Made by a program: the position numbers and the translations under genes
Shown here: positions 15,909 through 25,418 of the stretch, one piece after another
Layout: each line of letters begins with the position of its first letter
Numbering within the stretch: position 1 is the stretch's first letter
Notes under the pieces: generated by a model
The model's input: the letters and a program-made list of their open reading frames with translations, nothing else
The model's database searches: none
What the model was told of the DNA's origin: nothing
Assembly (NCBI GenBank): GCA_011525805.1
Contig: WYBR01000042.1
Span: 17,994 to 81,993, forward strand
Direction: 5' to 3'
From: Vicinamibacteraceae bacterium
Lineage (GTDB): Bacteria; Planctomycetota; Phycisphaerae; Phycisphaerales; UBA5793
Length of the DNA stretch: 64,000 nucleotides

Positions 15909-17311
15909 TATGCCTTGACCAGCCGATCCCCCATCTTGCTCCCAAAACGATGCATGGCGTTGCGCGTGTCGACCACGAGTGCCGCATGCTCGGCAATGAG
16001 CGCGTAATCGAAAGCGTCATGGTTGGTCGCAAGAAGCAGAGCATCAAACGACGCGATCGACGCGGCCGACAAGGCGACACTTTGCATCTTTAGATCGCGC
16101 TTGCGCATCGGGTGCGTCTGCGCCACGTGCGGATCGGAGTACTCGACGATCGCCCCCTGATCTCGCAGCAGTTCGATGAGTTCAAAGGACGGCGACTCGC
16201 GAATGTCATCCACATTCGGTTTGTACGCCAAACCGAGTACGAGAATCCTGGACCCGCGCACCGGCTTGCTCTGGCGGTTGAGGGCATCCACGACCTTGCT
16301 CATTACATAGTGCGGCATCGAGGTGTTGATCTCGCCGGCCAGTTCGATGAACTTCGTCGGCCGGCCCACTTCCTTCGCCTTCCACGTCAGATAAAAGGGA
16401 TCGATGGGGATGCAGTGTCCGCCCAGGCCCGGCCCGGGATAGAAGGGCATGAAGCCGAACGGCTTGCTCGAAGCGGCAGCGATGACCTCCCACACGTCAA
16501 TGCCCATCGGATCGAGAATCATCTTCATCTCGTTCGCCATCGCAATGTTCACGGAGCGGAAGATGTTCTCCAGCAGCTTCGCCGCCTCCGCCACTTCCGC
16601 GGATCGCACGGGAATGACCTGCTCCACGGCCCGTCGATAAAGCCGCACGGCCAGGTCGGTCGCGACCTCATCCAGGCCGCCGACCAGCTTGGGAATCGTG
16701 CGCGTCGAATGTGATTTGCGGCCTGGGTCCTCGCGCTCAGGCGAATACGCAACGAAGAAGTCGACTCCGCACGTCAGATGTCCTTGGCCAGCCTGCGCGG
16801 CCGCTTCCAGAATGGCCGGCAGAAACTCGTCTCGCGTTGTGCCGGGGTACGTCGTCGATTCGAGCACGATCAACTGATCTCGCCGCAGCGTCGTCCCGAT
16901 ACGCGCGCCCGTATCGATTACATAACTCAGATCAGGCTCGCGATGGGCGCCCAGCGGCGTCGGCAGGCAGACGATCACGACATCCGGCTCAGCAAGTCGG
17001 CCAAACGCCGTTGTGGCCTCAAACCGATCACTGCTCGCCAACTCACCCGTCATCTCGTCTCCGAGGTGCTTGAGGTAGTTGCGTCCGGCCGCCAGCGAGC
17101 GAATCTTCGAGTCGTCGATATCAAACCCGATCACGCGGAATCCGCCCGCGTGCATGGCGCTCGCCAACGGCAGTCCGACGTACCCGAGGCCGACGATCCC
17201 AACGGTCGCCGCGCTGGACTCGATCATCTCAGTCAATCGTTGGGGCGGCTGGTCCGCCGGCCCGGGCGCCGGATGCGGCGACTGAGCATCAACATGAATC
17301 GTCTGCCGCAT
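15908..17311 (-). CDS. UDP-N-acetylhexosamine 6-dehydrogenase (WecC/WbpA type)
   Basis: Protein of 467 residues. I use the ATG at 17311; an in-frame TTG lies just before it. The NAD-binding motif VGIVGLGYVGLPLA is near residue 37, the central helix block and a catalytic Cys in PGLGGHCIPIDPFY, and the C-terminal UDP-binding domain has VLGLAYKPNVDDIRESPS. The enzyme oxidises C6 of a UDP-sugar to the uronic acid in two NAD-dependent steps. The KPFGFMPFYPGPG segment places it nearer the N-acetylated sugar branch than UDP-glucose dehydrogenase, but substrate cannot be fixed from sequence. The product would feed an acidic repeat unit of the local polysaccharide. It starts 3 nt past the Alg13-like stop. 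Confidence 0.9.
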   Translation of the reverse strand: MRQTIHVDAQSPHPAPGPADQPPQRLTEMIESSAATVGIVGLGYVGLPLASAMHAGGFRVIGFDIDDSKIRSLAAGRNYLKHLGDEMTGELASSDRFEATTAFGRLAEPDVVIVCLPTPLGAHREPDLSYVIDTGARIGTTLRRDQLIVLESTTYPGTTRDEFLPAILEAAAQAGQGHLTCGVDFFVAYSPEREDPGRKSHSTRTIPKLVGGLDEVATDLAVRLYRRAVEQVIPVRSAEVAEAAKLLENIFRSVNIAMANEMKMILDPMGIDVWEVIAAASSKPFGFMPFYPGPGLGGHCIPIDPFYLTWKAKEVGRPTKFIELAGEINTSMPHYVMSKVVDALNRQSKPVRGSRILVLGLAYKPNVDDIRESPSFELIELLRDQGAIVEYSDPHVAQTHPMRKRDLKMQSVALSAASIASFDALLLATNHDAFDYALIAEHAALVVDTRNAMHRFGSKMGDRLVKA

Positions 17312-17314
17312 CAA

Positions 17315-17821
17315 CTACCCGCCTCTCTCGCTAAAGATGAACCGTCTCAACGCGTCAATCAGTTCTCGCGAAGCGTAAGGAGAGATGCGCTGCCCGATCC
17401 CGTTGCCCGACATGGAGCCGCCACTCAGCCGCTTCTCCAGCAGCGACTCAAGTTCCCGCTCGTCCATCGCAACCTCAATCCCCGCCCGGCCACGAAGTCG
17501 CTGAGCCGTTGCGATCTGATGGTCGTTTCGCGTCTCACGAAGATTGCCTCGCCGAGGCATGATGAGAATCGGTTTGCCCATTTCCATCGCCGTGATGATT
17601 GAACCCATCCCTGCGTGCGCGACGAGCAGGTCGGCGCCCTTCACTTGCGAGCGAAAGGACCTGGGATCGAGAAACCGCGTCCACTCGATCCGACTCGGCT
17701 GATACTCACTCGGACCGATCTGAGCAAAGACATCGTGTCGCTTGTGTAAGTCGGCCCACGCATCAACCGTCCGCACGAGCCGGTCGAACGGCATCTGCGC
17801 TCCGACCGTGACGAAGATCAT
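17315..17821 (-). CDS. Alg13-like glycosyltransferase catalytic subunit
   Basis: Protein of 168 residues matching the C-terminal half of a GT28 enzyme: MIFVTVGAQMPFDRLVRTVD at the start, DLLVAHAGMGSIITAMEMGKP for nucleotide-sugar binding, and an NDHQIATAQRL segment. In yeast Alg13 works only with membrane partner Alg14; bacterial exopolysaccharide loci use the same split pair (PssE/PssD). The Alg14-like gene overlaps it by 4 nt upstream, so the pair should form one enzyme on the inner face of the membrane. Acceptor and sugar are unknown. Confidence 0.88.
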   Translation of the reverse strand: MIFVTVGAQMPFDRLVRTVDAWADLHKRHDVFAQIGPSEYQPSRIEWTRFLDPRSFRSQVKGADLLVAHAGMGSIITAMEMGKPILIMPRRGNLRETRNDHQIATAQRLRGRAGIEVAMDERELESLLEKRLSGGSMSGNGIGQRISPYASRELIDALRRFIFSERGG

Positions 17822-18282
17822 TCAAGCACGCATCCTGCGTAGAGCGGACCAGCGGATCGCGCCAGATGCGCCCACTGCGTCAGCCACAGATCGGCGTGCG
17901 ACCCGATCCGCTGCCCTGACAGGGAGAGTTGCTCCACGTTGGCCATGCTGTCGACCCAAACCGTTCGCGCACCCAGCAGCCGACCCACGCGAAGTGCCAG
18001 ATATCCCGGAGCGGCGCCTGTCGAAATGACGACATCGGGCCGCTCCGTCGCAACGATCCAAGCCACGCGGATCGCCAAGACGATCAGCCCGATCTTGTTC
18101 CACCGCGTCGCGTCATTGACGATCCGAAGCCGCGCGCCGGACTCCAGATCCTCCGTGTATCCCCGATCCACTGTGACATACGTCACTCGCGCCCCCTCAA
18201 ACGCAGGCCGCAGCCGCAGCAACTGCACCCAGTGCCCCCCGCCCGAGGCAACGGCGAGGATGCGGGGCGTACTGGCCCTCAT
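17818..18282 (-). CDS. Alg14-like glycosyltransferase membrane subunit
   Basis: Protein of 154 residues. The frame is open further upstream, but the ATG at 18282 is chosen because it overlaps the upstream GT2 stop as ATGA and yields the family start (TPRILAVASGGGHWVQLLRL). GLIVLAIRVAWIVATERPDV is the membrane-associated helix and VVISTGAAPGYLALRVG the conserved core. Alg14-type proteins anchor the Alg13 catalytic subunit at the membrane and complete the acceptor site. Its coupling to the Alg13-like gene supports a working split enzyme. Confidence 0.88.
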   Translation of the reverse strand: MRASTPRILAVASGGGHWVQLLRLRPAFEGARVTYVTVDRGYTEDLESGARLRIVNDATRWNKIGLIVLAIRVAWIVATERPDVVISTGAAPGYLALRVGRLLGARTVWVDSMANVEQLSLSGQRIGSHADLWLTQWAHLARSAGPLYAGCVLE

Positions 18283-19208
18283 TGACCCTGACTCTCCTTG
18301 GACGTAACCGCAGAACCGCCACGAGTCGACTCGTCCCGCTCCCAGACATAGGAATCCAGTTGACTCAATTGGCGCGCGGCACGCCATCGCCCCACCAGAT
18401 TCACGAACACATACACGGCAAGACACGGCCAGAGCCACGGCGACAAGAGAACGCCGAGCCAGACATGGCCGCGGCGCGTCTTCGGTACCGTCGCAATCCG
18501 CGAATCATGCAGCCTCGCCAGTTGGTATGAGCCAAGACGGCTTCGCGTCTTGATGCGAATCAGATCCCGCAGCGTCCGCGGGGCCCGAACCACTGCGACA
18601 ACGTCATCCACGCGGCATCGCTCCGCCGGCGCGAAACACGCCCTCACGAATCCGTCGTCCGCGATCACTTCGGGGAGCAAACCGATTCTCTCGCGTGCCG
18701 CCTCGCTCAGCACATACACGCCGCAGCCGACCATGCCTTCGTTGACGTACGGCAGCCAGAACCACAGTCGATAGAAGGCCCGAACGGCCCAGGACGCGTT
18801 CGATGAGTAATCCATTTCAGCCACCGGCGCGGCCGCGAACACTTCTGGATGATGCAGCGCGCCGAGCAACGCCTCCGGTCCCGCGCCGCGCAATCGCACG
18901 TCCGCATCCATCACCATCACCGGTCCGGGCGCTGCCTTCGACAATCCCGAGTTGATCGCCAGCACCTTTGAAGCCGTTCCGATCTCGATCACTTCTGTCG
19001 CACCTGTTTCGCGCGCCACGGTCGCAGTTCGATCCGCGCACCCGTTGCAAACAACGATGGTTGCAACCCTGAGATCGCTCCCGCATCGCCATGCGGCGAG
19101 CGAATCCATGCACGAGCCGATGACCGCCTCCTCGTTGTGCGCCGGGATGATCACGGTCAGATCGGTGAGTCTGGCGGCCGAAGTCGATGGTCCCGTCTCC
19201 CCGGTCAT
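18279..19208 (-). CDS. GT2 family glycosyltransferase with C-terminal membrane helix
   Basis: Protein of 309 residues from the ATG at 19208; a TTG start at 19295 is possible but less likely. It begins LTDLTVIIPAHNEEAVIGSC, the GT-A nucleotide-binding start, with VVCNGCADRTA and VMVMDADVRL (the DxD metal site) following, and DDGFVRACF as the likely catalytic region. HVWLGVLLSPWLWPCLAVYVFV near the C-terminus is a membrane helix. Such enzymes add a sugar to the lipid-linked repeat unit at the cytoplasmic face. Donor unknown. Confidence 0.87.
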   Translation of the reverse strand: MTGETGPSTSAARLTDLTVIIPAHNEEAVIGSCMDSLAAWRCGSDLRVATIVVCNGCADRTATVARETGATEVIEIGTASKVLAINSGLSKAAPGPVMVMDADVRLRGAGPEALLGALHHPEVFAAAPVAEMDYSSNASWAVRAFYRLWFWLPYVNEGMVGCGVYVLSEAARERIGLLPEVIADDGFVRACFAPAERCRVDDVVAVVRAPRTLRDLIRIKTRSRLGSYQLARLHDSRIATVPKTRRGHVWLGVLLSPWLWPCLAVYVFVNLVGRWRAARQLSQLDSYVWERDESTRGGSAVTSKESQGQ

Positions 19209-19361
19209 TTCCACGTCGTGCTCAATTGCCGCCTGCGTCACAAACTCCAATACCTCCCAACCACACGGAACGAACCGGCCTCGACACTGGCACAATGATC
19301 ACCGCGGACCGTTGACGCAACCGTCAGGCCGCTCACTGAACCTCGGTCGTGTCGGAGCGCA

Positions 19362-20008
19362 TCAGACGCGGCCTCCGCCGGCGAGATACTCACTCATGGT
19401 CACCACCGCCATGCCGCGTTCCCTCGCCCCGCAGATCAGCCGCTCCGTTACCGCCAGCACATACTCCGCCCGCTCCTGCGCGTCCGGGCCCTCCCGATCA
19501 AAGTCGTGCAGCAGAACCACCCCGCCGGACCGCAGCGGCGCCCGCACCACATCCTCCACGGCCGGCAACGGCCCGTGCGAGGTGTCCCGCATGTCATGCG
19601 TCCAGCGAACAAGTCGCGCGCCGCGCCGCCGCACCTGTCGTCGCGTCAGCGGCGTGCTCTTGCCATAGGGCGGCCGGAACAGCGCATCGGGCCTCACCCA
19701 CCGACTCAACGACGCGTAGCCCCGCTCGATGTCCCGCGCCGCGGCCAGTGCTTCCAGGCATTGAGATGCTCATACGAGCGGCAGCCCAACTCATGACCGG
19801 CGTCCAGGAGCGCATCCGCCACGGCCGGCGCCGCCTCCGCCCGCCGCCCCAGAAGAAAGAACGTCGCCCGAACCCCATGCCGCGCCAGCACCTCCGCCAC
19901 GCGACGCGTCAGCACCGGCTCGGGGCCGTCGTCGTAGGTGAGCGCCAAGCACCCGGCGCTCCGAATCAGGCCTTCGAACACAATCTCGGCGGCATTGATG
20001 AACAACAT
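19362..20008 (-). pseudogene. Polysaccharide deacetylase interrupted by a frameshift
   Basis: A NodB-type carbohydrate esterase gene in two frames. The first part (from ATG 20008) has CLALTYDDGPEP, the metal-binding Asp pair, FFLLGRRAE and an altered CRSYEH in place of the usual His motif (HxxxH). It ends NAWKHWPRRG. The second part continues in the next frame as AARDIERGYASLSRW, then FRPPYGK and VVLLHD, all expected family blocks. Adding one base near 19751 (AAG-CAC to AAG-GCA-C) restores one open frame of about 215 residues. It is either a genuine one-base deletion or a sequencing error. It begins 7 nt past the GT4 stop. Confidence 0.85.
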
Positions 20009-20014
20009 GTGGCG

Positions 20015-21349
20015 TCACCCGCACGGCGGATTAGGCACGATGCTTCCTGCCCCTATCGTCCTCAAACGCTGCCCCGACTGGTTCGTGAGCTGAGCGTCGC
20101 TGGTGGCGTCTCCTGCGCCCGCAATCACTTCGTCGTATAATCGCAGCATCCATGCGATCTTGTGCCCCCACGTCGCCGTGGCCGCTACACGTTGGCGTGC
20201 CGCAACTCCCAGCGACCGGCGCAGCGAAGGGTTACTGGCGAGCAACTGAATGCCTGACGACAGAGCACCAGCAAACAGATCCGGTTGGGTTGGCTCAATA
20301 CGGATGCCACATTCCTCCGTGACCATGTGAGCAGGGCCACCATTTGAGGCCGCGATCACGGGCAGACCGTACGACATCGCCTCGACGACCACATTCCCAC
20401 TTGGCTCCCGGATGCTCGGGAAGATAAAGACATCGGCGCGCTGATAGAACTTATCAACCTCTTCCCTCGGCAGTCGTCCATGAAACGTAACGCAATCACC
20501 GAGGCCAAGCGATCGTACTTCATGTTCGCAGGCCGCGCGATCGCTTCCGTCGCCGACAAGATCCAGATGAACTCGCACGGAGCTGTTCACGCGCGCCACG
20601 GCGCGGATTGCGTCTCGTACACCCTTCGCTCGCACAATTCTGCCGACATACAGAAGTCGCACAACTCCCGTGTCGCCTTTCACTCCGCTTTGCGTGCTAA
20701 CGCCGTGGATACCGACCTCGCTCATGACTTCAAACTTGCGAATGCTCACTCCACGGGACTCAAGGGCTATCCGAACGTATGGGGCGACACCCACTACAAC
20801 GGCCGCCGATGAATACGACGCGCGCAACCACGGATCACAACGCAATCGCAATCCGTCGAGTTCGCGGAGATGCATGTACCAGGGCTCGGCTTTCATCTCA
20901 TGCCGAAATCCTGGCGGCGTGCAAATGCTGCCGGCCAATGGCCCCCACACAAATGGCCGAATGAGACCTGCGGCCGGACTCGGATAGCGCAGAGCCAGAG
21001 GACAGACCTGATGCGCAAGACTCCAGGTGCGCCCGTCGTCCAGCGCCCGACGAATCCACCGCCTTGCACGTCCGTAAAAGACGAAGTAACCCGGCTTGGC
21101 GGCCGCATTGAGTCGCTCGCAACGACCCGACAGCCACATGTCCGGCCATTCGATAACTTCGCAGTTCGGCAGTTGCGCACTCGGCGGACAACGGCTCGGA
21201 CGATAGCAGGACAGCACCGTCGTCGGGATGTGCTCAGAGACCCCACGCACCCACTCATACGTCGACCGCGCCTCACCGACGTCGTCGCCGTCACAGTATG
21301 GTGCGATCAGCAGGGCCGTAAATCGATGAGCCGTTTGGGACGCCCTCAT
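20015..21349 (-). CDS. GT4 family glycosyltransferase
   Basis: Protein of 444 residues from the ATG at 21349 (a longer start at 21385 would overlap the methyltransferase gene). The C-terminal GT-B domain is clear: VRLLYVGRIVRAKGVRDAI, LDLVGDGSDRAACE, VTFHGRLPREEVDKFYQRAD, FIFPSIREPSGNVVVEAMSYG with the usual Glu pair, and GGPAHMVTE. The N-terminal acceptor domain carries a GRARRWIRR basic patch and FVWGPLAGS. It transfers a sugar within the polysaccharide repeat unit; specificity unknown. Its base composition is lower in GC than the exosortase part of the locus. Confidence 0.9.
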   Translation of the reverse strand: MRASQTAHRFTALLIAPYCDGDDVGEARSTYEWVRGVSEHIPTTVLSCYRPSRCPPSAQLPNCEVIEWPDMWLSGRCERLNAAAKPGYFVFYGRARRWIRRALDDGRTWSLAHQVCPLALRYPSPAAGLIRPFVWGPLAGSICTPPGFRHEMKAEPWYMHLRELDGLRLRCDPWLRASYSSAAVVVGVAPYVRIALESRGVSIRKFEVMSEVGIHGVSTQSGVKGDTGVVRLLYVGRIVRAKGVRDAIRAVARVNSSVRVHLDLVGDGSDRAACEHEVRSLGLGDCVTFHGRLPREEVDKFYQRADVFIFPSIREPSGNVVVEAMSYGLPVIAASNGGPAHMVTEECGIRIEPTQPDLFAGALSSGIQLLASNPSLRRSLGVAARQRVAATATWGHKIAWMLRLYDEVIAGAGDATSDAQLTNQSGQRLRTIGAGSIVPNPPCG

Positions 21350-21350
21350 C

Positions 21351-21992
21351 CTAAAGTCGCTCACCCACTGCCAAGTAGCTGCCATACATCCACAGCATCG
21401 GCACTCGACGGCCTAGATACCTCGTGACTCGCCCCGTACCTTCGATGCACCTAATGCGGAAGCCGGCTCCTTTCAATAGCGCACTCAATGCTCCAGCGGC
21501 AAACTGGCTCACATGAGCGGGATCGTCGAGTACAGACCGCCGGGTTAACCACAACCTGACATATCTAGGGTTAGGCGTCGTCAGGATGAGTCGACCACCA
21601 CAAGTCAACACGCGGCGTGCCTCCATCAGAAACTGATGCACATCCTGATCCGTAAGGTGCTCAATAACTTCCAGAGCCGTTAGCGCATCCACAGAGGCAT
21701 CTTTCAGCGGCAGCTTAGTGATGAGCGCCTCATGCACCTCGTCGAACTGCCGACGAGCCTCAATAACGCGTTCCGGTACAATATCCACACCGACAAGCCG
21801 TGCGTGCGGTGCAGCGGCTCGGAGAGCCGGTGCTCCGCAACCGATATTACAACCGGCGTCCAGTACGGCCCGCGACGTTGCAGGGACGAACGCAGCAGCG
21901 TGCCGATACCGCTCGACTGAAAAGTCTGACTGTCCCGCTCCCGGCTGGGCTCGATTTCGCGAGATGTACGCATGCGCTTTTGTGGGCAACAT
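21351..21992 (-). CDS. Class I SAM-dependent methyltransferase
   Basis: Protein of 213 residues. Motif I is VLDAGCNIGCGAPAL (residues about 43-57), followed by LVGVDIVPERV and the LPLKDASVDALTALEVIEHL block typical of the Methyltransf_11/Ubie group; GGRLILTTPNPRYVRLW is the post-motif strand. In a polysaccharide locus such enzymes often O-methylate a sugar or the lipid-linked glycan, or cap chains. The substrate is not evident. It ends 1 nt before the GT4 start and is separated by 54 nt from the upstream GT2. Confidence 0.88.
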   Translation of the reverse strand: MLPTKAHAYISRNRAQPGAGQSDFSVERYRHAAAFVPATSRAVLDAGCNIGCGAPALRAAAPHARLVGVDIVPERVIEARRQFDEVHEALITKLPLKDASVDALTALEVIEHLTDQDVHQFLMEARRVLTCGGRLILTTPNPRYVRLWLTRRSVLDDPAHVSQFAAGALSALLKGAGFRIRCIEGTGRVTRYLGRRVPMLWMYGSYLAVGERL

Positions 21993-22046
21993 GTCACACT
22001 CTGAGTAGTGCGTCGAAGTGTCTTTTATCGATTCGTTGTGCGTATG

Positions 22047-22991
22047 TTATGCGACGGTCTCTGGATCAAGCGCTCGCGCGAACAGAAGTCTAATCACGGC
22101 GTTGAAATGCTTGCGGCGCTCTAAGACGTACTGTGTCGGCCTACAGAGCGACAGAAGTGACCATCCCGCAGCGCGCGATGCAGCGAAACTTAGAAGTAGC
22201 ACGCGCACTAGGACGGCGCGACTGAACGTGCCATGCTTACGATGAAGATGCACCAATGCATCCGTAAGAAGCACGTCGCGACGCGCGTTTAACATTTGTG
22301 CACTTGAACCGCCATGATGAATAATCTCACCGACCGGGGCAAATCGTACTTTCCAGCCGGCGTCTCGAATGCTCACGCACCAGTCGGTCTCCTCGCCGTA
22401 AAAGAAGAACGCCTCATCAAGCATGCCAACGTGCTCGACCACTTCACGGCGCACCAGCAAATAACATCCAGTGACTACCTCAACATCTCTTTCCGTATCG
22501 CGGTTCCAGTTGAGCATCTGGCGGCGGCCGAAAGCGCGGGGCCAGCGCAGGTTCTCAACCCCCAGCGTAAGTAGGATCAGGTTGAGTAGTGATGGAAACA
22601 TGAAGCACGTTCGTTGAAGCGTGCCATCCGGATTCAGGACGCGACACCCCATCGCTCCGACGTCCGGGTGCATGTCCATGTACTTGACCGACTGTTCCAG
22701 AACATTGCCCAGAATCTCCGTGTCCGAATTCAGCAGTAGCACGTACCGTCCGTGGGCTACCCGCATCGCCTGGTTGTTCGCCGCGGCGAAGCCGCGATTC
22801 TCCGAATTCTCGATCACCCGGACGTGTGGGTAGGTGGCGCGAACGAGTTGGGCCGACCCATCGGTCGACCCGTTATCGACGACAACGACCTCCAACCGTG
22901 GGTCACCGTCGCTGACCTGGATTGACCGAAGGCATGCGTCGAGGAGTGCTCGCGTGTTCCAGCTCACGATAATGATCGAAAGGTCGATCAA
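22047..22991 (-). CDS. GT2 family glycosyltransferase (rhamnosyltransferase-like)
   Basis: Protein of 314 residues. It has LSIIIVSWNTRALLDACLRS, VVVDNGSTDGS, ENRGFAAANNQAM, LLLNSDTEI (metal site) and FFFYGEETDWC, the pattern of GT2 enzymes often labelled rhamnosyltransferases. The start is a TTG at 22991 overlapping the ligase/polymerase stop (TTGA), unusual but consistent with translational coupling. It would add a sugar to the repeat unit in the cytoplasm. Sugar specificity cannot be read from sequence. Confidence 0.88.
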   Translation of the reverse strand: MIDLSIIIVSWNTRALLDACLRSIQVSDGDPRLEVVVVDNGSTDGSAQLVRATYPHVRVIENSENRGFAAANNQAMRVAHGRYVLLLNSDTEILGNVLEQSVKYMDMHPDVGAMGCRVLNPDGTLQRTCFMFPSLLNLILLTLGVENLRWPRAFGRRQMLNWNRDTERDVEVVTGCYLLVRREVVEHVGMLDEAFFFYGEETDWCVSIRDAGWKVRFAPVGEIIHHGGSSAQMLNARRDVLLTDALVHLHRKHGTFSRAVLVRVLLLSFAASRAAGWSLLSLCRPTQYVLERRKHFNAVIRLLFARALDPETVA

Positions 22992-24304
22992 GGCCGGTTG
23001 TTATCCAGCCTGCCATGCAACTGCGACTTGTCAGTCAGCAGTGAAGGCGATCCCAGCAGAAGACAGAACCACACAAACGCCTGATTCCAGTAGTGTACCG
23101 TGCATGCCGCCACGCATGCACCAATCACTGTTGTCGCCCACGCCAGGCGAGCGGATTCGCACATGGCGCTCCGCGGCAGCCGTCGCAAATGCGATCCCAT
23201 CGAGATGAATGCGCCTGCCAGCAGGACGAAGGCTGGTAGGCCATACGTCACCATCTGGAAGAGCCAGAAGTTGTCCATGCTGATGCTGTGCATCCATGAC
23301 GGACGCACCCACTCGTTTATGCCGATGCCGAACACGGGGTGTTTGAGGGCATTCTCATAGAACCCCCAGTCCCAGATCGTGAGCCGTCCGTAGGCCGTGG
23401 CCGGGCTGAAGGTCAGGTAGGATAGGAGTACTTTCATGCCGGACCGGTTGGAAAGCCAATCAATGACGACGTATCCAGAAATCACACAGGCGATCAGGGC
23501 CTTCCAACGGTGCCGCTGGCCGCGCGACAGAAGATCCCAGCCGATGATGATGAACTGCGCCCACATGGCCGCCATGGCCCCGGCAGAGACGGACGTGGCC
23601 GCGGCGATGGCGACCAGTCCCGTTCTTGTCGCCTTCTTGATGAGGGGTTCATTCGCCGAACCGGCCGCATACCAGGACAGTCCCACAGCGCTGGCAGCGA
23701 AGACACCCCAGAGGATCGGGTGGTCGAAGGGGCCGTACGCGCGATGAAAGCCATACCTCGGCTCGATATCGGAAGAGAATCCGACGCCACGCATTGCTGC
23801 AAAGGTTGATTTAATCAGGTGGTTCCCGGTCACCGACTCCACCAGCGTGAATGCGCCAACAATCAGGACCACTTTGACTATGAGCCGTGCCAGCGCCTGA
23901 AACTGCTGTGCCGAACGTACGCACGCCCGCCCGATCAGGTACGCTCCGACCGCTTCAACGATGAGTATTCCGCCTGACTCAATCCCGGCGCCAAATCCGT
24001 GATGGATCCCAAGCGCCAGCGCCGCCCACACTGAGTAGGCTATGATGAGGAAATCTGACAACACCAGACGGCCGTATCGGCCGCTTATCAGGTTGGCAAG
24101 GAGCGGCACGAACGCGATCAGCAGAATCACGCGGTATGGGCTGAGCCGAAGCGTGCCGATCATGAATGAAGTTTCAGTGGGGAGGAGGAGCGAGAGGACA
24201 AGGACCGTCGCCAACCACGGCAGAAGCGACGGCACCGGGCGTGTCAATAGCCGGGCAACGTGGTCAGAGGCGCCTGGTGCAAGGCCATGCAGAGCAGTTG
24301 TCAT
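22988..24304 (-). CDS. O-antigen ligase/polymerase family membrane protein (Wzy-like)
   Basis: Protein of 438 residues from ATG 24304 (MTTALHGLAPGASDH); the longer frame back to 24685 overlaps the FemAB gene and is not coding-like. About ten hydrophobic segments flank a larger external loop carrying AYGRLTIWDWGFYENALKHP and GIGINEWVRP, the Wzy_C-type motif region of O-antigen ligases/polymerases. It would polymerise flipped repeat units in the periplasm, completing the flippase-polymerase-Wzz set of a Wzy-dependent pathway. No strong SD is visible; it starts 19 nt after the upstream gene. Confidence 0.83.
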   Translation of the reverse strand: MTTALHGLAPGASDHVARLLTRPVPSLLPWLATVLVLSLLLPTETSFMIGTLRLSPYRVILLIAFVPLLANLISGRYGRLVLSDFLIIAYSVWAALALGIHHGFGAGIESGGILIVEAVGAYLIGRACVRSAQQFQALARLIVKVVLIVGAFTLVESVTGNHLIKSTFAAMRGVGFSSDIEPRYGFHRAYGPFDHPILWGVFAASAVGLSWYAAGSANEPLIKKATRTGLVAIAAATSVSAGAMAAMWAQFIIIGWDLLSRGQRHRWKALIACVISGYVVIDWLSNRSGMKVLLSYLTFSPATAYGRLTIWDWGFYENALKHPVFGIGINEWVRPSWMHSISMDNFWLFQMVTYGLPAFVLLAGAFISMGSHLRRLPRSAMCESARLAWATTVIGACVAACTVHYWNQAFVWFCLLLGSPSLLTDKSQLHGRLDNNRP

Positions 24305-24323
24305 GCGTTCACAATGCGAAAAG

Positions 24324-25418
24324 TCATCGCTTCGGCAGCACACCAGATAGGCATGACTGGATGCGGCGCTTCTGTTGAAGGGAATGATCAGCGAATTTAA
24401 GGAGAATGCGCCGGAGCCCTTCGGTGGGCGCCTCGAACGGGCCGGGTGCTCTAACCTCTCGTCCGCCGATTCCCTGTTTGAAGTGATAAACGCCGGGATT
24501 GCCGAGTTCATCCACGCCGCCGAGATCGTAGTACGCGCATCCGGCGCGTTTGGCATGCTCAATGAACGCCCACTGCGCGAGGTACGAGGCCTTTCGCTGT
24601 CTTCCCAAGTCGTTCGACGCCCCAAGCACATACACGCAGGTGTCACCGGCGATATGCCCGACGTGTCCCGCAGCCGGGATCCCATCGGCCAGTACGAGCG
24701 TCACGAGAAATCGCTCACCGACATTGAGCGTCGGTTGCACGTTGCGGTAGAAGTCACAGTTCAAGTCAGAATGAAACTGTTTGCGATCGGCCAAGTCATC
24801 GTATAGTCTCGCGAAGTGCGCCAGGTACTCGGCGTCGTCGCCGACCACCACAGTGAGCCCCTCGCGCTCGCTTGCATTGAGACAGTTGCGCCACTTCTGG
24901 GCAAGACCTTTCCTGATCGCCTGAAGGTCAGGCCGGAGATCCACGACCATCGTGCGGTAGGGAGCAACGTGCGTGCTGACCCGGAAACCGCCGTCGTGAA
25001 ACGCGCGGGTCTGCAGGGACGACCAATCCGGGTCGCCAACCGTGGGCCGGACTCGAAGTGTCAGCCCACGCTTGCGGACGTAGTGCTGGCGAAGCGCGGA
25101 CAGAGCCGCGTGTAGTCGGCGGCCGTTCGTGTTCAGATCAGAGTCCAGCCGAACCAATGGCCCACCGGTGATGTAAGCGACGCCGCCCAAGAAAGGTACG
25201 ACCTTGACTCGAACGTCTGCCAGTGCGAGCAGAGCACCCTGCGATTCGATCGCCACATGCTCACTCGTCGCGCCGACACGGTGTGCGCAAGCTACTCCAA
25301 ATCCCCAGGTCTGGCGATAATTGTGATCGCGGAAGCGAGAGGCAAGCGTGACCCACTCCGCTTGTTCAACCGGACGAATGACTGCCTCGGGCACTGCATG
25401 GTTGGGTGCTATCGCCAT
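24324..25418 (-). CDS. FemAB/GNAT-like protein of exosortase loci
   Basis: Protein of 364 residues from the ATG at 25418, overlapping the deacetylase end by 10 nt. It has the double GNAT layout of FemAB-like enzymes: PFLGGVAYITGGPLV, RKGLAQKWRNCLNASEREGL, then the second half with GHVGHIAGDTCVYVLGASND and YYDLGGVDELGNPGVYHFKQG. FemAB enzymes add amino acids from aminoacyl-tRNA to cell wall peptides. Relatives are recurrent in PEP-CTERM/exosortase polysaccharide loci, where their substrate is unknown; modification of the polysaccharide or lipid carrier is a guess. Confidence 0.85.
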   Translation of the reverse strand: MAIAPNHAVPEAVIRPVEQAEWVTLASRFRDHNYRQTWGFGVACAHRVGATSEHVAIESQGALLALADVRVKVVPFLGGVAYITGGPLVRLDSDLNTNGRRLHAALSALRQHYVRKRGLTLRVRPTVGDPDWSSLQTRAFHDGGFRVSTHVAPYRTMVVDLRPDLQAIRKGLAQKWRNCLNASEREGLTVVVGDDAEYLAHFARLYDDLADRKQFHSDLNCDFYRNVQPTLNVGERFLVTLVLADGIPAAGHVGHIAGDTCVYVLGASNDLGRQRKASYLAQWAFIEHAKRAGCAYYDLGGVDELGNPGVYHFKQGIGGREVRAPGPFEAPTEGLRRILLKFADHSLQQKRRIQSCLSGVLPKR

